This document shows positions 10,201-19,586 of a stretch of 64,000 nt of DNA, piece by piece (the stretch's first letter is position 1; each line of letters opens with the position of its first letter). Origin of the DNA: a virus; the IMG/VR virus record IMGVR_UViG_3300035661_000056, positions 1 to 64,000 of that record, one strand, 5' to 3'. The translations under genes and the position numbers were made by a program. A model generated the notes under the pieces. It was not told the DNA's origin. It saw only the letters and a program-made list of their open reading frames with translations, and did not search any database.

Positions 10201-13200
10201 TGGTGTATCCGTAACAACTGGTGAGGATGTATCCCTACTGCTTACTGCTTTAACTGGCGAGATAACTGAAAGCCAACTGGCACAGACACTAAATAGTCGT
10301 ATTGACCTGATTGATGGACCTGTTAGTACTGCTGGTACTGTAGCTTACCAGATTGCACAAGAAACTGCTAATAGAATAGCTGCAAATGAACTTACAACAC
10401 AAGCACTTTTATCTGAAGTAGATGCTAGAGTCTTGTCGGTTGGGAACGAAGAAGCAGCTCGCATAGAGGCTAACCGTCTGCAAGATGAAGCATTTCAGAA
10501 AGAGGCTAGGATCAATACTGATCGAGCACAAAGCGAGGCCTATGCTGACCTTGCCAATACTTTATCTGCTAATGCAATTGAGTTGAATGCAGCAAGCACT
10601 GTCGCCATTGCACGGCAGGAGCTTACACATACAATAATTGATGGTCTATCTGCAGAAGCTGCACTGCGTACCATACTTGCTGCAAAACTTGATACTGATA
10701 TTGGTAATACATTGGCAGCCATTTCAACTGAGCAACTAGCTCGGGTTAATGCAGACTCTGCTGAGGCTGAATCTCGCAAACTATTGTCTGCTCAATTGCT
10801 TGGGGAAGATGGAACCGCCAGTACATCAGGATTAATTTATTCAAAAGATAAAGTTAGAGCAGATGCTGATAATGCTTTGAGTGAGCGCATTACACTACTC
10901 TCTGCTGGCTCTGCTGAGCAATTTGATTCAGCCAATATCTGGTACTTTGATACTACAGTAGAGGGTTGGGCGGGTAATGGTACACCGACGGTTACATTGA
11001 GCTTTTTACGCCCTGCTAATGTAGCCAGCGATGCATACGTAATTTCACCTGTCTTTTCTCTAGATGGAGATAAGTATAAGCAGGTTCGTATGCGCATACA
11101 GAAGGTTGGAAGTCCAATATTCGCGGGCTATCTAGACTGGATAGTAGGCAGCGATACTACTTGGGACATATCTACCCGTAGGATCACATTTACAGAACCA
11201 ACCTACATTAGTGGCACAGCATTAATAACGGTAACAGCGCCCTGGTCTGGAACAGTAAAACAACTTCGTTTATCATTATCTAGCGCACAGACTGCCACAG
11301 ATTATTTTGAGATTGATTGGGTGGCTGTTGGTAGACCATCTCCGGGTGCTTCGTCTGCTCAACTACAAGAGTTAAACCGCGTGACAGTGGATACCTCTAA
11401 TAGTACGTCACTAGCATCAAAGCTTAATACTTTAACAGCCACTATAGGTGATGCAAATACTGGGTTGATTAAGTCTTTGGCTACTATTGCAAATGACTAT
11501 ATCACGGCAGCCACTTTAAACTCATCCGTTGCAAATGGACAGAGCTCGCTGACAGCTAAAATGGGGCCAGTACGGGTATTTCGTCAATCCGAACCTCCAA
11601 CACAAGTTGCAAACTTTGAGGCTATCACGCTCAAAGATGGGTCGACAACTTATTTGCCAAAATTGTCAGTTGGCAGCACTTGGTATGATACTGATGATGG
11701 TAATAAGCCATATACTTGGAGTGGTACAGACTGGGTGTACACACCAGATACGTCAGCCACGGCTACTCAAGCATACATCAATAATCTTGAGACGGCACTT
11801 GCTAACCCCACAACAGCCACTACTAACGCTTGGAAAGATGCTATAGCTGAAGTTACAAATCCGGTCACTGGATTGTCAGCTACAAAAGCAGCAGTTAATA
11901 CTCTTACGGATACAGTTGCAGCCCAAAAAGAAGCATCGGCCACAGATCATAAGTCTTTATTAGTGCAAGGTGAAGAAGATGGATATACACAACTTCGTAA
12001 CATTCTTAATGGAGAGATAGAAAGCAAGCGTCTATCAAGCACTATCGCATTGGTAGCACAAGACCTAGATGCAAAGATTGTAGATGGACTATCAGCGGAA
12101 GCAGCGGCTAGGACAACTTTAGCTACAGAGGTAGCGAGCAATAAGGCTACACTAGTCAACGACTATTATACTAAAACTGATGTCAATAAAGTTACCTCCA
12201 ATGCAACAACTACTCTAAAGGCTGAAATGGAGGGTATCAATGGTTCTGTAGGTTCTTTAAAGGCTACACTTACTAATGATTACTCCACAACGGCTACTAC
12301 TACTGCTGCTGCTGCTGCTGCACAACAGGCTTTAGTTGCCCATATGGGGCCACTATTAGTTTTTCGTGAACCTGGAACTGCACGTATTGATGGTCCGGAT
12401 ATAGGTGGGCCTGCGCAAGACTTTAATTACCTTCCAAATAAGATCATTCTAAGTACTGGTGAAGTGAAGTACCTGCCCAAATTATCTACAGGGGCTATTT
12501 GGTATAATACAGCTAATAGTAACAAACCCCATACATGGGATGGCAGCACTTGGATATATACTCCTGATGTATCACCTACAGCTACCAAAGCATATATAAA
12601 TAATCTTGAGACGGCACTTGCTAACCCCACAACAGCCACTACTAGCGCTTGGAAAGACGCTATAGCTGAAGTTACAAATCCGGTCACTGGATTGTCCGCT
12701 ACAAAAGCAGCAGTTAATACTCTTACTGATACAGTTGCGACCCAAAAAGAAGCATCAGCCATTGATCGTAAGGCTTTATTAGTACAAGGTAAAGAGGATG
12801 GTTACACTCAGTTACGTAATGTACTCGCTGGGGAAGAGGGTAATAAACGTATCTCAGAAACACTTGCTATGGTAGCGCAAGATTTGGATGCAAAGATTGT
12901 AGATGGGCTATCGGCTGAGGCTACAGCTAGGACGACTCTTGAAGCTACAGTTTCTGGAAACAATGCAACATTGCTAAATAAATATCGCACCTATGCGGAC
13001 CAGGATGTTGTTACAGCCTCAGCACTTACGCAATTAAAAGCTGATATTGAGAATAAAACAGGTAGTTCCTTGGGTGCACTGCTTAATAAAGACTACTCAA
13101 CTACAGTAGATATGAATGGGGCAATTGCCAATGCCAAGACGCAGCTTAAAGCTTACTCTGGTTTTGGTGTGAAAACATTTAACCAAGTCAGTGCCCCAAC

Positions 13201-15535
13201 AAAACGGGGCGTTGACCAAACAGTAACCCCTAATGTAGATGTACCCCTAGAAATTGGTGATGTATGGATAAACTCTGCTAACTTAGTGCAAAAATGGGAT
13301 GGTTCAGCATGGGTGCCAGCTTCTGATACCTCAGCACTTGATTCATGGCTATCCAATGATTTACCTATTATTCAAAGTCAGATTGACAGCAAAACAGAAT
13401 CCTGGTTTCAATCGTCTGACCCATCAACCTCTTGGACAACAGCTGCACTGAGGCAGCAACACACAGGCGATCTTTGGTACGATAACACTAATAAGGTGCT
13501 TAAGCGCTATACATCATCAAATCCTTACAGTACAGGCTCTTGGAGCGACATTGAAGACAAGACAGCTATTGAGGCTTTTAACAAAGCCTCAATAGCACAA
13601 ACTACCGCAGACGGAAAAATAACTACTTTTGCAGCACCTAATGCACCAACTGCTTTTGCTGTTGGAGACTTGTGGATTGATACAAATAATGAGAATCTAC
13701 TTAGTCGCTGGGATGGGTCAGCTTGGGTGCCTTTACGCGACACTAACGCGTCAGCATTGATTACTAATCTAGAGCAATCCAAGATAGGGTACGCAACCAA
13801 AGGCGGCAATATATTTGACAATAATGGGTTAATTACCAACAAAGCGGGTGTAGATGCATGGAATGAAGTGCACCCAGATGATTTAGCAGTATGGCATGTA
13901 GGCCTACCACTAGCCACTGCAGTCAAACAGGTTAGTGTGACTGATGCGGATGGCAGTACAGCATCCATTGAACAAGCCTTTACTGCGCAAAAGATGCTGA
14001 ACGATACTCTCAAGGCACAGTACACTATTAAGCTTGAGGTTGGTAATTTGGTTTCTGGATTTGGTTTGACATCCACTAACACAGCTAGCGCATTCGGAAT
14101 CCTTGCAGATAGATTCTGGGTATCTCCATCAGCTATCAGTTCTGAAACAGTACCAGAAACAAACCTTTATGTCGGTAAGGCATGGTATCAACCCAGCACT
14201 GGGTATACAATGTACATGACACAATATGAACCAGGTGTCATCTCGGAGTGGAAGTCGATTCAAGTAGATGGTATAGAGCAGGTTGCTGCTGCTGTATCTC
14301 CATTTGTAATACAGGCGTCTCCTGTTGGTACGCCAGGTCAGCAAGGATATATCCCGCCAGGGGTTTATATACGCAGTGCGTTCATTGCAAACGGCACCAT
14401 CACCAATGCTAAGATTGGTGACATGGCCGTTGATGATGCCAAGATCGCCAATCTGAGTGCAACCAAGATCACTACTGGGTTTCTGAGTGCTGATAGGATC
14501 GAAGCAACCTCAATCACGGCGGAAAAGATAGATACCCGAGGACTAACAATAAGAAATGCAGCAGGAGACGTTATTGTATCATCTGGGTCATCGCTGCAAT
14601 ATCAGATTGCTCCATATGAACCTGGAGCAACAGTAGGAGCCACTTCAGCCCAGATCAGTGCCATCACGAATGCACAAAATGTAGCAGATAGTGCAGCGTA
14701 CCAGGCTTCTTTAGCAAACCAACTCGCCGCTGACAAGCTATCGAAGTCAGGGGCTGATGTCATTACCGGTCCAATCAGTCTGAATGCGGAAACTGCCATA
14801 TTAGTAGGGGATACAACTAACGGTCTTTACCTTGGAAATACCGGAATAGTGGGCCGTAAAAGCGGACAGACTACATTTGCAGTTGATGCGTATGGAAATG
14901 CTGTTTTTAAGGGCGATTTGACCGGGTCTAATGGAACCTTTGGGGGAAATGTGCATGGCGGCCAGTTTACCACAGGTGCATTTACCGCATGTGCATGGCC
15001 AGATGCTGGAAACTATGGAACATACATTGGGCCGGAGGGATTGCTAATTGGCAATGCAAATAATAATAAATATTTGCAAATTACAAGTGAGGGTAATCTT
15101 TATTCACCTGGATTTAATGTAGTAAATGGCACTATGACCATTAACCAAGCTAATGTTATTAACACGCTGAATATTGCCGGGAATGCAGTGACTATTTCTG
15201 CCAGTGCGTTTACCGCTAGTAGTATTGACGTTGACTGGAACTCTTATCCTACTGGAATCTCTATTCAATCAGTACATATAGATAACTCTGATAATCCTGT
15301 CTACATTAGTGGGTCTGCATCGTTTGCCAAAGACGGATATTTGCACCTATATAGGAATGGTATATTACTTACAACATTATATAGAGCAAGTGCTATTAGT
15401 TATACTGACTATCCGGGTCCAATTGGCGTGACATATGAATTACGGGCAAATGCAGATTCATATGCTGCAGCCTCAAATCCATTTACAATTTCTGTCACGA
15501 ATAGAAGTTTATTTGTTCTAGGTGTAAAACGTTAA
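7223..15535 (+). CDS. Central tail fibre / host specificity protein (lambda gpJ-like), giant
   Basis: A 2770-residue protein, more than twice the length of lambda J. The first 1000 residues follow the J plan: an N-terminal segment like the gpI ubiquitin-like fold fused to a membrane-like hydrophobic stretch (residues 85-135), then the PSPTYSIQAQGNSARL and EQFGYLLCYPDF pattern, and the hub with fibronectin-like segments (for example SGLHAGYRYIGDRQVVLTW). The rest is a long alanine-rich rod with repeated modules (LYDGLSAEAAARTTL type, and the segment encoded at 11769-11940 repeated at 12589-12760). The C-terminal part has a phage-fibre pattern (GAFTACAWPDAGNYGTYIG). It starts with a four-base overlap with the NlpC gene. 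Host recognition probably lies in the distal third. Confidence 0.88.
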   Translation: MSTVIYLENGLCPQNRRVEQHTNKSIAELAPSWQTPFIAFVDGKPILRAGWELVLEENQSLVFVDADSIPMGGGGSSNPLRTVLMLAVMTVTPSIALNMLDPEWTAILGPAGVKMFTAGVGLVGMALVNVIAPAPKLTTPQQAAELAAPSPTYSIQAQGNSARLEAAIPEQFGYLLCYPDFAAQPYVEYFNNEQYLYQLLCIGRGKYVFNPDTDVFIEDTPIHNFAEVSVTVIPPYTGETPLPSSVTTSVEVSGQTLSTTIIGPFVTNDPDTFVNKLAFDFIAPRGIYYANDDGSLASRSVSIIIEYASVDNYGNLTSGWTKVTGSAIAYSANTTTPQRWSWDCNVPNGRYTVRVSRTENESTAAREANSVVWAGLRAYHPDPPGKNYGDVTLLFIKMRASDNLSGLASKKINVKCTRSLPVWNGNTWIPDTPTRSAAWAFAYVCKQVGLTDAQIDLSALLALDAVCNSRGDTFDGRFDNFLSFWEAATKIMQAVRAKPFMQGGIMRVVRDQVATIPVALFSQRNIVKGSFSVTHLMPTPDTADSVDVSYFDSITWKPAKVRSTLAGSTADKPAKIDLFGVISREQAHREGLYQAACNKYRRKVISFQTEMGGFIPSFGDLISIQHDMPAWGQGGDVLGWNASNRYVTLSEQPVFTTGTHYIAFSRRDGSVNGPYAVIPTTDPYTVVLTSEINSFTPYTGLDEDRTRYTFGPGIAWHQPARVTSVKPQSMHLVTIEAVNEDASVHTADTGVTTPVQVFSQLSTTNFLPSISGLHAGYRYIGDRQVVLTWQPSIGAEKYHIEQSSGNGVWEYDSTVFSNRADSIARFGSLTVYRVAAVGIALGPWSEVTPDLAVDMGPTIPSYEISSRAYVTVDGAQKQLHELVTEVKSVIVIDTTPPPTPGNFTLSAAISSVFITQDTIPAYTQGHGHGSTVVYGVVRAKGAPAPIFTDATRISEFYGTVSSYAANPSQTWHVWIKWRTKDGIESLEPAGGLHGVSVTTGEDVSLLLTALTGEITESQLAQTLNSRIDLIDGPVSTAGTVAYQIAQETANRIAANELTTQALLSEVDARVLSVGNEEAARIEANRLQDEAFQKEARINTDRAQSEAYADLANTLSANAIELNAASTVAIARQELTHTIIDGLSAEAALRTILAAKLDTDIGNTLAAISTEQLARVNADSAEAESRKLLSAQLLGEDGTASTSGLIYSKDKVRADADNALSERITLLSAGSAEQFDSANIWYFDTTVEGWAGNGTPTVTLSFLRPANVASDAYVISPVFSLDGDKYKQVRMRIQKVGSPIFAGYLDWIVGSDTTWDISTRRITFTEPTYISGTALITVTAPWSGTVKQLRLSLSSAQTATDYFEIDWVAVGRPSPGASSAQLQELNRVTVDTSNSTSLASKLNTLTATIGDANTGLIKSLATIANDYITAATLNSSVANGQSSLTAKMGPVRVFRQSEPPTQVANFEAITLKDGSTTYLPKLSVGSTWYDTDDGNKPYTWSGTDWVYTPDTSATATQAYINNLETALANPTTATTNAWKDAIAEVTNPVTGLSATKAAVNTLTDTVAAQKEASATDHKSLLVQGEEDGYTQLRNILNGEIESKRLSSTIALVAQDLDAKIVDGLSAEAAARTTLATEVASNKATLVNDYYTKTDVNKVTSNATTTLKAEMEGINGSVGSLKATLTNDYSTTATTTAAAAAAQQALVAHMGPLLVFREPGTARIDGPDIGGPAQDFNYLPNKIILSTGEVKYLPKLSTGAIWYNTANSNKPHTWDGSTWIYTPDVSPTATKAYINNLETALANPTTATTSAWKDAIAEVTNPVTGLSATKAAVNTLTDTVATQKEASAIDRKALLVQGKEDGYTQLRNVLAGEEGNKRISETLAMVAQDLDAKIVDGLSAEATARTTLEATVSGNNATLLNKYRTYADQDVVTASALTQLKADIENKTGSSLGALLNKDYSTTVDMNGAIANAKTQLKAYSGFGVKTFNQVSAPTKRGVDQTVTPNVDVPLEIGDVWINSANLVQKWDGSAWVPASDTSALDSWLSNDLPIIQSQIDSKTESWFQSSDPSTSWTTAALRQQHTGDLWYDNTNKVLKRYTSSNPYSTGSWSDIEDKTAIEAFNKASIAQTTADGKITTFAAPNAPTAFAVGDLWIDTNNENLLSRWDGSAWVPLRDTNASALITNLEQSKIGYATKGGNIFDNNGLITNKAGVDAWNEVHPDDLAVWHVGLPLATAVKQVSVTDADGSTASIEQAFTAQKMLNDTLKAQYTIKLEVGNLVSGFGLTSTNTASAFGILADRFWVSPSAISSETVPETNLYVGKAWYQPSTGYTMYMTQYEPGVISEWKSIQVDGIEQVAAAVSPFVIQASPVGTPGQQGYIPPGVYIRSAFIANGTITNAKIGDMAVDDAKIANLSATKITTGFLSADRIEATSITAEKIDTRGLTIRNAAGDVIVSSGSSLQYQIAPYEPGATVGATSAQISAITNAQNVADSAAYQASLANQLAADKLSKSGADVITGPISLNAETAILVGDTTNGLYLGNTGIVGRKSGQTTFAVDAYGNAVFKGDLTGSNGTFGGNVHGGQFTTGAFTACAWPDAGNYGTYIGPEGLLIGNANNNKYLQITSEGNLYSPGFNVVNGTMTINQANVINTLNIAGNAVTISASAFTASSIDVDWNSYPTGISIQSVHIDNSDNPVYISGSASFAKDGYLHLYRNGILLTTLYRASAISYTDYPGPIGVTYELRANADSYAAASNPFTISVTNRSLFVLGVKR
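11769..11940 (+). repeat. Intragenic duplicated module in the central fibre, copy 1
   Basis: The segment coding for AYINNLETALANPTTATT and onward to TLTDTVA recurs almost identically at 12589-12760, offset by about 820 bases. The flanking LVQGEEDGYTQLRN and AKIVDGLSAEA segments are repeated too, so the duplicated unit is longer than the core given here. Confidence 0.85.
12589..12760 (+). repeat. Intragenic duplicated module in the central fibre, copy 2
   Basis: Near-identical copy of 11769-11940, differing at a handful of bases and mostly silently. Duplication inside a rod region would lengthen the fibre without breaking its fold. Confidence 0.85.
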
Positions 15536-15543
15536 GGTAAGAA

Positions 15544-16119
15544 ATGATTCAAATAACTATATTTAACCGTGCTACTGGTCAAATTCAACGAATAGTAGCG
15601 TGTGATGAAACTAGCATTAGCTATCAGTACGATACTAGTATTTGCGACCATATAGTCGGTGTTTTCGCTGATGATAAGTATTACATTGAAAATGGGGTGG
15701 CTATCCTTATACCGGCTAAGCCATCAGAAAACCATATCTTCAATTATACCACCAAGCAATGGGAAGACCCTCGCACCTTACAAGATATAAAAGATGTGCA
15801 GTGGGCTTTGATTAAACAATCACGCACCAGAGCAGAGTATTCAGGTTTCACCTGGGATGGCTCAATATTCGACTCAGATGCAGTCAGTCAAAACCGCATC
15901 ACGGGTGCAGTAACTCTGGCACAACTATCGTCATCCTTCACGATTGACTGGACATTGCAAAACAATACAGTTCGTACCCTAAGTCAGACAGACATGTTGC
16001 AAGTCGGTGCAGCACTTGGGGTGCATGTGCAGACACAGTTCACTAAAGGGCAAGCGCTTCGGGCACAGATTGATGCAGCCACCACCGTTGCCGAAGTTGA
16101 AGCAGTAGTGTGGTACTAA
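15544..16119 (+). CDS. Tail fibre-associated protein with DUF4376-like C-terminus
   Basis: A 191-residue protein eight bases after the central fibre. The C-terminal half (residues 95-190) has the DUF4376 pattern: an FTWDG.IFDSDAVSQNRI segment, a W-containing strand, LGVHVQTQF.KGQALRAQI and a final TTVAEVEAV. Proteins of this kind lie next to fibre genes and may be fibre chaperones or cap pieces. The N-terminal half has a WEDPRTL segment typical of tail fibre assembly proteins. Function is inferred from family and location only. Confidence 0.7.
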   Translation: MIQITIFNRATGQIQRIVACDETSISYQYDTSICDHIVGVFADDKYYIENGVAILIPAKPSENHIFNYTTKQWEDPRTLQDIKDVQWALIKQSRTRAEYSGFTWDGSIFDSDAVSQNRITGAVTLAQLSSSFTIDWTLQNNTVRTLSQTDMLQVGAALGVHVQTQFTKGQALRAQIDAATTVAEVEAVVWY

Positions 16120-16154
16120 ATAATGATATTACTAAAACTTAATAAGGAAATTAT

Positions 16155-18248
16155 ATGGGTTTTTATCGCACAGGCACAATTAGCCTAACCAATGGATCGG
16201 TTTCAGTTACAGGTACAGGAACCGACTTTATTGGTGGTGCTACTATTGGTGAATGTTTACAAGCACCCGATGGCAAGCTATATGAAATACTAAGCATTCA
16301 GTCTTCTACAGCGCTCACGTTGGGGCAGCCTTACCTTGGGGCAACAGCATCGGGTCAAACTTACAGTATTGTCCCAACACAGAGCTATATTCGTGACTTA
16401 GCAGGCCAAGTAGCAACGTTGGTTAATAGTTATTCAGCTACAAAAACCAATGCTCTCATAGTCACTGCTGATGACAAAGGTACCATTGTTGATGCTGACA
16501 AGCTTGGTGGCCGCGATTCGGTGAGTGGGCTTGCAAAGCTGTTCAGCTTCAGCACAATCAAGTCTGCACTAGCAAGCTGGCTCAATGGGGGAACTCTGCC
16601 TATTTCGGCTACTACTATTAGTGCGACTGGTGCACTTACCGCTGCATCGGTTTTAAGCGGCTCAGATATATCCGTGACTGCTCCCACAAACTATTTATAT
16701 AACAGTAGCAATGGAGTTAATGGATTCTACTTAGATGGTACTGGTCAGAATGTGCGTGTATATACAGCGGGCTCTGAGAAAATGCGTATAGATGCTGCTG
16801 GCAATCTACATGTCCCCGGAGGTGGAGGAATACCAACAAATGAGGCGTTTGGTACAGGCGCGCTACACTCCAACACCACGGGCTATCAAAATACAGTAAG
16901 CGGTAAAGACGCTCTGTATCACAACACTACAGGTAACCAAAACACAGCAAGTGGTCAAGCTGCTCTATACTCCAATACCATAGGCAGTCAAAACACAGCG
17001 AGTGGTGTAAACGCTCTGTTCTCCAATACCACAGGCATCTATAACACAGCAAGTGGTGTGAGTGCTCTGTACTCCAATACAGTAGGCAACAATAACACAG
17101 CAAGTGGTTTAGTTGCTCTGTTCTCCAACACCACAGGCAGTCAAAATACAGCAAATGGTGTAAGCGCTCTAGCTAACAACACTATAGGAAGCAACAACAC
17201 AGCAAGCGGGCAAAGTGCTTTGCAGAACAATACCACAGGAAACTACAACACAGCCTGTGGTGTAGGTGCGATGTATTCCAACATCACAGGCACCCAAAAT
17301 ACAGCAAGTGGTAAAGACTCTATGTTTTCTAATACCACAGGCAGTCAAAACACAGCAAGTGGTCAAGCTGCTCTGTACTCCAACACCACGGGCTATCAAA
17401 ATACAGCAAGTGGTGTGAGTGCTCTATCCTCAAACACTACAGGTAACCAAAACACAGCAAGTGGTCAAGCTGCTCTATACTCCAACACCATAGGCAGTCA
17501 AAACACAGCGAGTGGTGTAAACGCTTTGTTCTCCAATACCACAGGTACTAACAACACAGCAAATGGTGTGAGTGCTCTGTACTCCAATATATCAGGCAAC
17601 AATAACACAGCAAGTGGTTTAGTTGCTATGTTCTCCAACACCACAGGTAGTCAAAATACAGCAAATGGTGTAAGCGCTCTGGCTAGCAACACTATAGGCA
17701 GCAACAACACAGCAAGCGGACAAAGTGCTTTGCAGAACAATACCACAGGAAACTATAATACAGCCTGTGGTGTAGGTGCGATGTACCACAACACTACAGG
17801 TAATAACAATACCGTATTAGGTTCCCAGTACCGTATAGATAACTCCTATGCACCAGCCTATGACATAACCACCGAGGACAATCGTGTATCTATAGCCCAT
17901 ACAGGCGTTACCAACGCCTACATACAGGTAGCCTGGACTGTCGTGTCTGATGCCAGGGACAAGACAGACTTTGCGCCCGTACCTCACGGTCTAGACTTTG
18001 TCTGCCAGTTAAAGCCAACTGCTTACCGTTACAAGCCAAGCAGGGATGCTGTTGAAGGACATGGACCAGTTCGATACGGATTCAAAGCTCAGGATATCTT
18101 AGAACTTGAGGGCGAAACTCCTGTTATTATTGATACCGAAACCCCAGACAAATTGCGGCTTAATGACCAGTCAATGCTGGCTGTGCTTGTCAATGCAATC
18201 CAAGAACTCAAAGCCGAGTTTGATGTTTATAAACTTTCTCACCCATAA
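16155..18248 (+). CDS. Side tail fibre with 17-residue repeats and S74 chaperone domain
   Basis: A 697-residue fibre. Residues 1-90 are a beta-rich attachment part (TGTISLTNGSVSVTGTGTDF). Residues about 235-560 consist of about twenty 17-residue repeats of the pattern NTTGxQNTASGxxALyS, expected to form a trimeric beta helix. The last about 90 residues are a Peptidase_S74 intramolecular chaperone: SDARDKTDF starts the domain, where the Ser is the self-cleavage residue of the family, then LKPTAYRYK, RYGFKAQDI and a C-terminal coiled coil. The family trimerises the fibre and then cuts itself off. This end is richer in G and C than its surroundings, suggesting recent exchange. RBS AAGGAAA lies before the ATG. 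Confidence 0.92.
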   Translation: MGFYRTGTISLTNGSVSVTGTGTDFIGGATIGECLQAPDGKLYEILSIQSSTALTLGQPYLGATASGQTYSIVPTQSYIRDLAGQVATLVNSYSATKTNALIVTADDKGTIVDADKLGGRDSVSGLAKLFSFSTIKSALASWLNGGTLPISATTISATGALTAASVLSGSDISVTAPTNYLYNSSNGVNGFYLDGTGQNVRVYTAGSEKMRIDAAGNLHVPGGGGIPTNEAFGTGALHSNTTGYQNTVSGKDALYHNTTGNQNTASGQAALYSNTIGSQNTASGVNALFSNTTGIYNTASGVSALYSNTVGNNNTASGLVALFSNTTGSQNTANGVSALANNTIGSNNTASGQSALQNNTTGNYNTACGVGAMYSNITGTQNTASGKDSMFSNTTGSQNTASGQAALYSNTTGYQNTASGVSALSSNTTGNQNTASGQAALYSNTIGSQNTASGVNALFSNTTGTNNTANGVSALYSNISGNNNTASGLVAMFSNTTGSQNTANGVSALASNTIGSNNTASGQSALQNNTTGNYNTACGVGAMYHNTTGNNNTVLGSQYRIDNSYAPAYDITTEDNRVSIAHTGVTNAYIQVAWTVVSDARDKTDFAPVPHGLDFVCQLKPTAYRYKPSRDAVEGHGPVRYGFKAQDILELEGETPVIIDTETPDKLRLNDQSMLAVLVNAIQELKAEFDVYKLSHP
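16872..17800 (+). repeat. Tandem 51-base repeats inside the side fibre gene
   Basis: About twenty copies of a 51-base unit with the core pattern CAAAACACAGCAAGTGG. A higher-order duplication is visible: a stretch from about 16922 recurs at about 17432, an offset of 510 bases or ten units, with the same order of variant units. The repeats are coding and in frame. Confidence 0.9.
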
Positions 18249-18257
18249 GGACTTATC

Positions 18258-18722
18258 ATGAATGAATTCACCCCAGAACAACAATATGCAGCCGCACTGC
18301 ATTCCGTTTCACTCATTGATACCCTACTTCAGGAAGCCGTTCCGACGCCGGAATCGCTTGATCGAATCAAAGCTAACGCACAGCACTTGCAAACGATGAT
18401 CGCCAAGAGTATTTGGACAGCAGCACAGATTGCTACATGTCAAACAGCTGTGGATAAAGCCAAAACTTTGGTCGATATTGGAACAACCCCTCCTGTGACT
18501 GTTCCACAGGCAGTATCTATGCGACAGGCTAGATTAGCTCTGCTGGCTGCTGGACTGCTGCAGAAAGTTGAATCTGTAATTGTTGACCCTGCTGCCAAGA
18601 TTGAGTGGGACTACGCAACTGAAGTGCTGCGCACCTCGGGCTTAGTACCACAAATGGCTACAATGTTAGGCCTGACAGATACGCAGATTGACGACCTGTT
18701 TATTGCGGCATCCAAGTTGTAA
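18258..18722 (+). CDS. Fibre-linked phage protein of unknown function
   Basis: A 154-residue, mostly helical protein ten bases after the side fibre, with RBS AAGGAC before ATG. It holds the segment SMRQARLALLAAGLL (residues 91-105) followed by KVESVI, a pattern seen next to tail fibres in many phages, and a C-terminal LGLTDTQIDDLFIAASKL. Like the end of the fibre gene it is GC-richer than the rest, so the two probably moved together. It may be a fibre chaperone or a small virion protein; nothing in it is catalytic. Confidence 0.6.
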   Translation: MNEFTPEQQYAAALHSVSLIDTLLQEAVPTPESLDRIKANAQHLQTMIAKSIWTAAQIATCQTAVDKAKTLVDIGTTPPVTVPQAVSMRQARLALLAAGLLQKVESVIVDPAAKIEWDYATEVLRTSGLVPQMATMLGLTDTQIDDLFIAASKL

Positions 18723-19226
18723 TCTTGCTTGGGCTACCTATTTAGAAATTTGGTGAGGTATAGTTGCCGACCTACTTAAAGACCATCCTAGCAAATTCAC
18801 CTAACTTTCTCGGAAACTCTAGTAAATAACTAACGATATTAATAGTAATTTATTTACAGTTAATAAGTATTACGTAATGCTCTCTATATTTACAAAATAC
18901 TATTAGTATTTTGTCTTAATTTACTGTGTATACCTAATTTCTACTGTAAAATAGCAGAAATTAGGTAATACTATACCAGAGTAATACCTAATTTCTGCTT
19001 ATATACTTTTAATTGCTACTCAAGTCATAGGTATAATATCTACTGTGATTGCTATGCGTAATACAATACTAGTTAAGAATATTAGACACTCAATGAATTG
19101 GGCTGTGAATAGGGTCTACTCTATTTATAGTTAAAGGCGTAGTCATTTATATACTATTTTTATTATGTCGCAAATGTCAGTAAAATAGTATATTATTACC
19201 TAATTAATATTACAAGGATTATATAC
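18723..19226 (+). other. Non-coding AT-rich gap with a repeated 11-mer
   Basis: No open frame of note on either strand. ACCTAATTTCT occurs at 18932-18942 and again at 18986-18996, with its inverse complement AGAAATTAGGT at 18956-18966 between them, so alternative hairpins can form. A partial GGAAACTC motif sits near 18818. I see no clear terminator for the fibre operon and only weak promoter-like AT tracts before the next gene at 19227. Confidence 0.5.
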
Positions 19227-19586
19227 ATGGATGAAAACATACATTATACTAACTTAGAGCTTGAAACAGCTTTGCCAAATCATAAAGAATTTACAAATGA
19301 AGAACTATTACTTATTTTTAAAGAGCTACTATTAGAGAGTAAACTCATGCGAAAAGAGCTAAATGAACGTATTGCAAATGAAAGTTCACTAATATTTAGA
19401 GCATTTCCAAATAGTGATCCTGACTCTCATAGATTAAGCCATGAATTACATAGTAAACTGCTACAGGAAAGAGCGGATTTTTGGTCTGAACTTAGAGTAT
19501 CTGTAGCTACTTGGGGAATGATAGGCGTACTAGGATTTATTATTGTAACCGTGTGGAAAGCACTTTTATTAGGACCAATAAAGTGA
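19227..19586 (+). CDS. Small membrane protein, unknown
   Basis: A 119-residue protein. Residues 1-90 are charged and helical (ELLLESKLMRKELNERI); a single hydrophobic segment (VATWGMIGVLGFIIVTVWKALLL) sits at about 92-115. RBS ACAAGGA precedes ATG. Its stop overlaps the GTG start of the amidase-like gene by four bases, so the two are coupled. The topology, N-in with a C-terminal anchor, and the place at the head of the lysis region make a lysis or infection-related envelope role possible, but I do not recognise the family. Confidence 0.7.
   Translation: MDENIHYTNLELETALPNHKEFTNEELLLIFKELLLESKLMRKELNERIANESSLIFRAFPNSDPDSHRLSHELHSKLLQERADFWSELRVSVATWGMIGVLGFIIVTVWKALLLGPIK

Noticed and set aside
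16870-17800. Regular repeats that might suggest a CRISPR array
   Set aside because: The repeats are in-frame 51-base coding units of a fibre without spacers of unrelated sequence. No CRISPR array was seen anywhere in the window.
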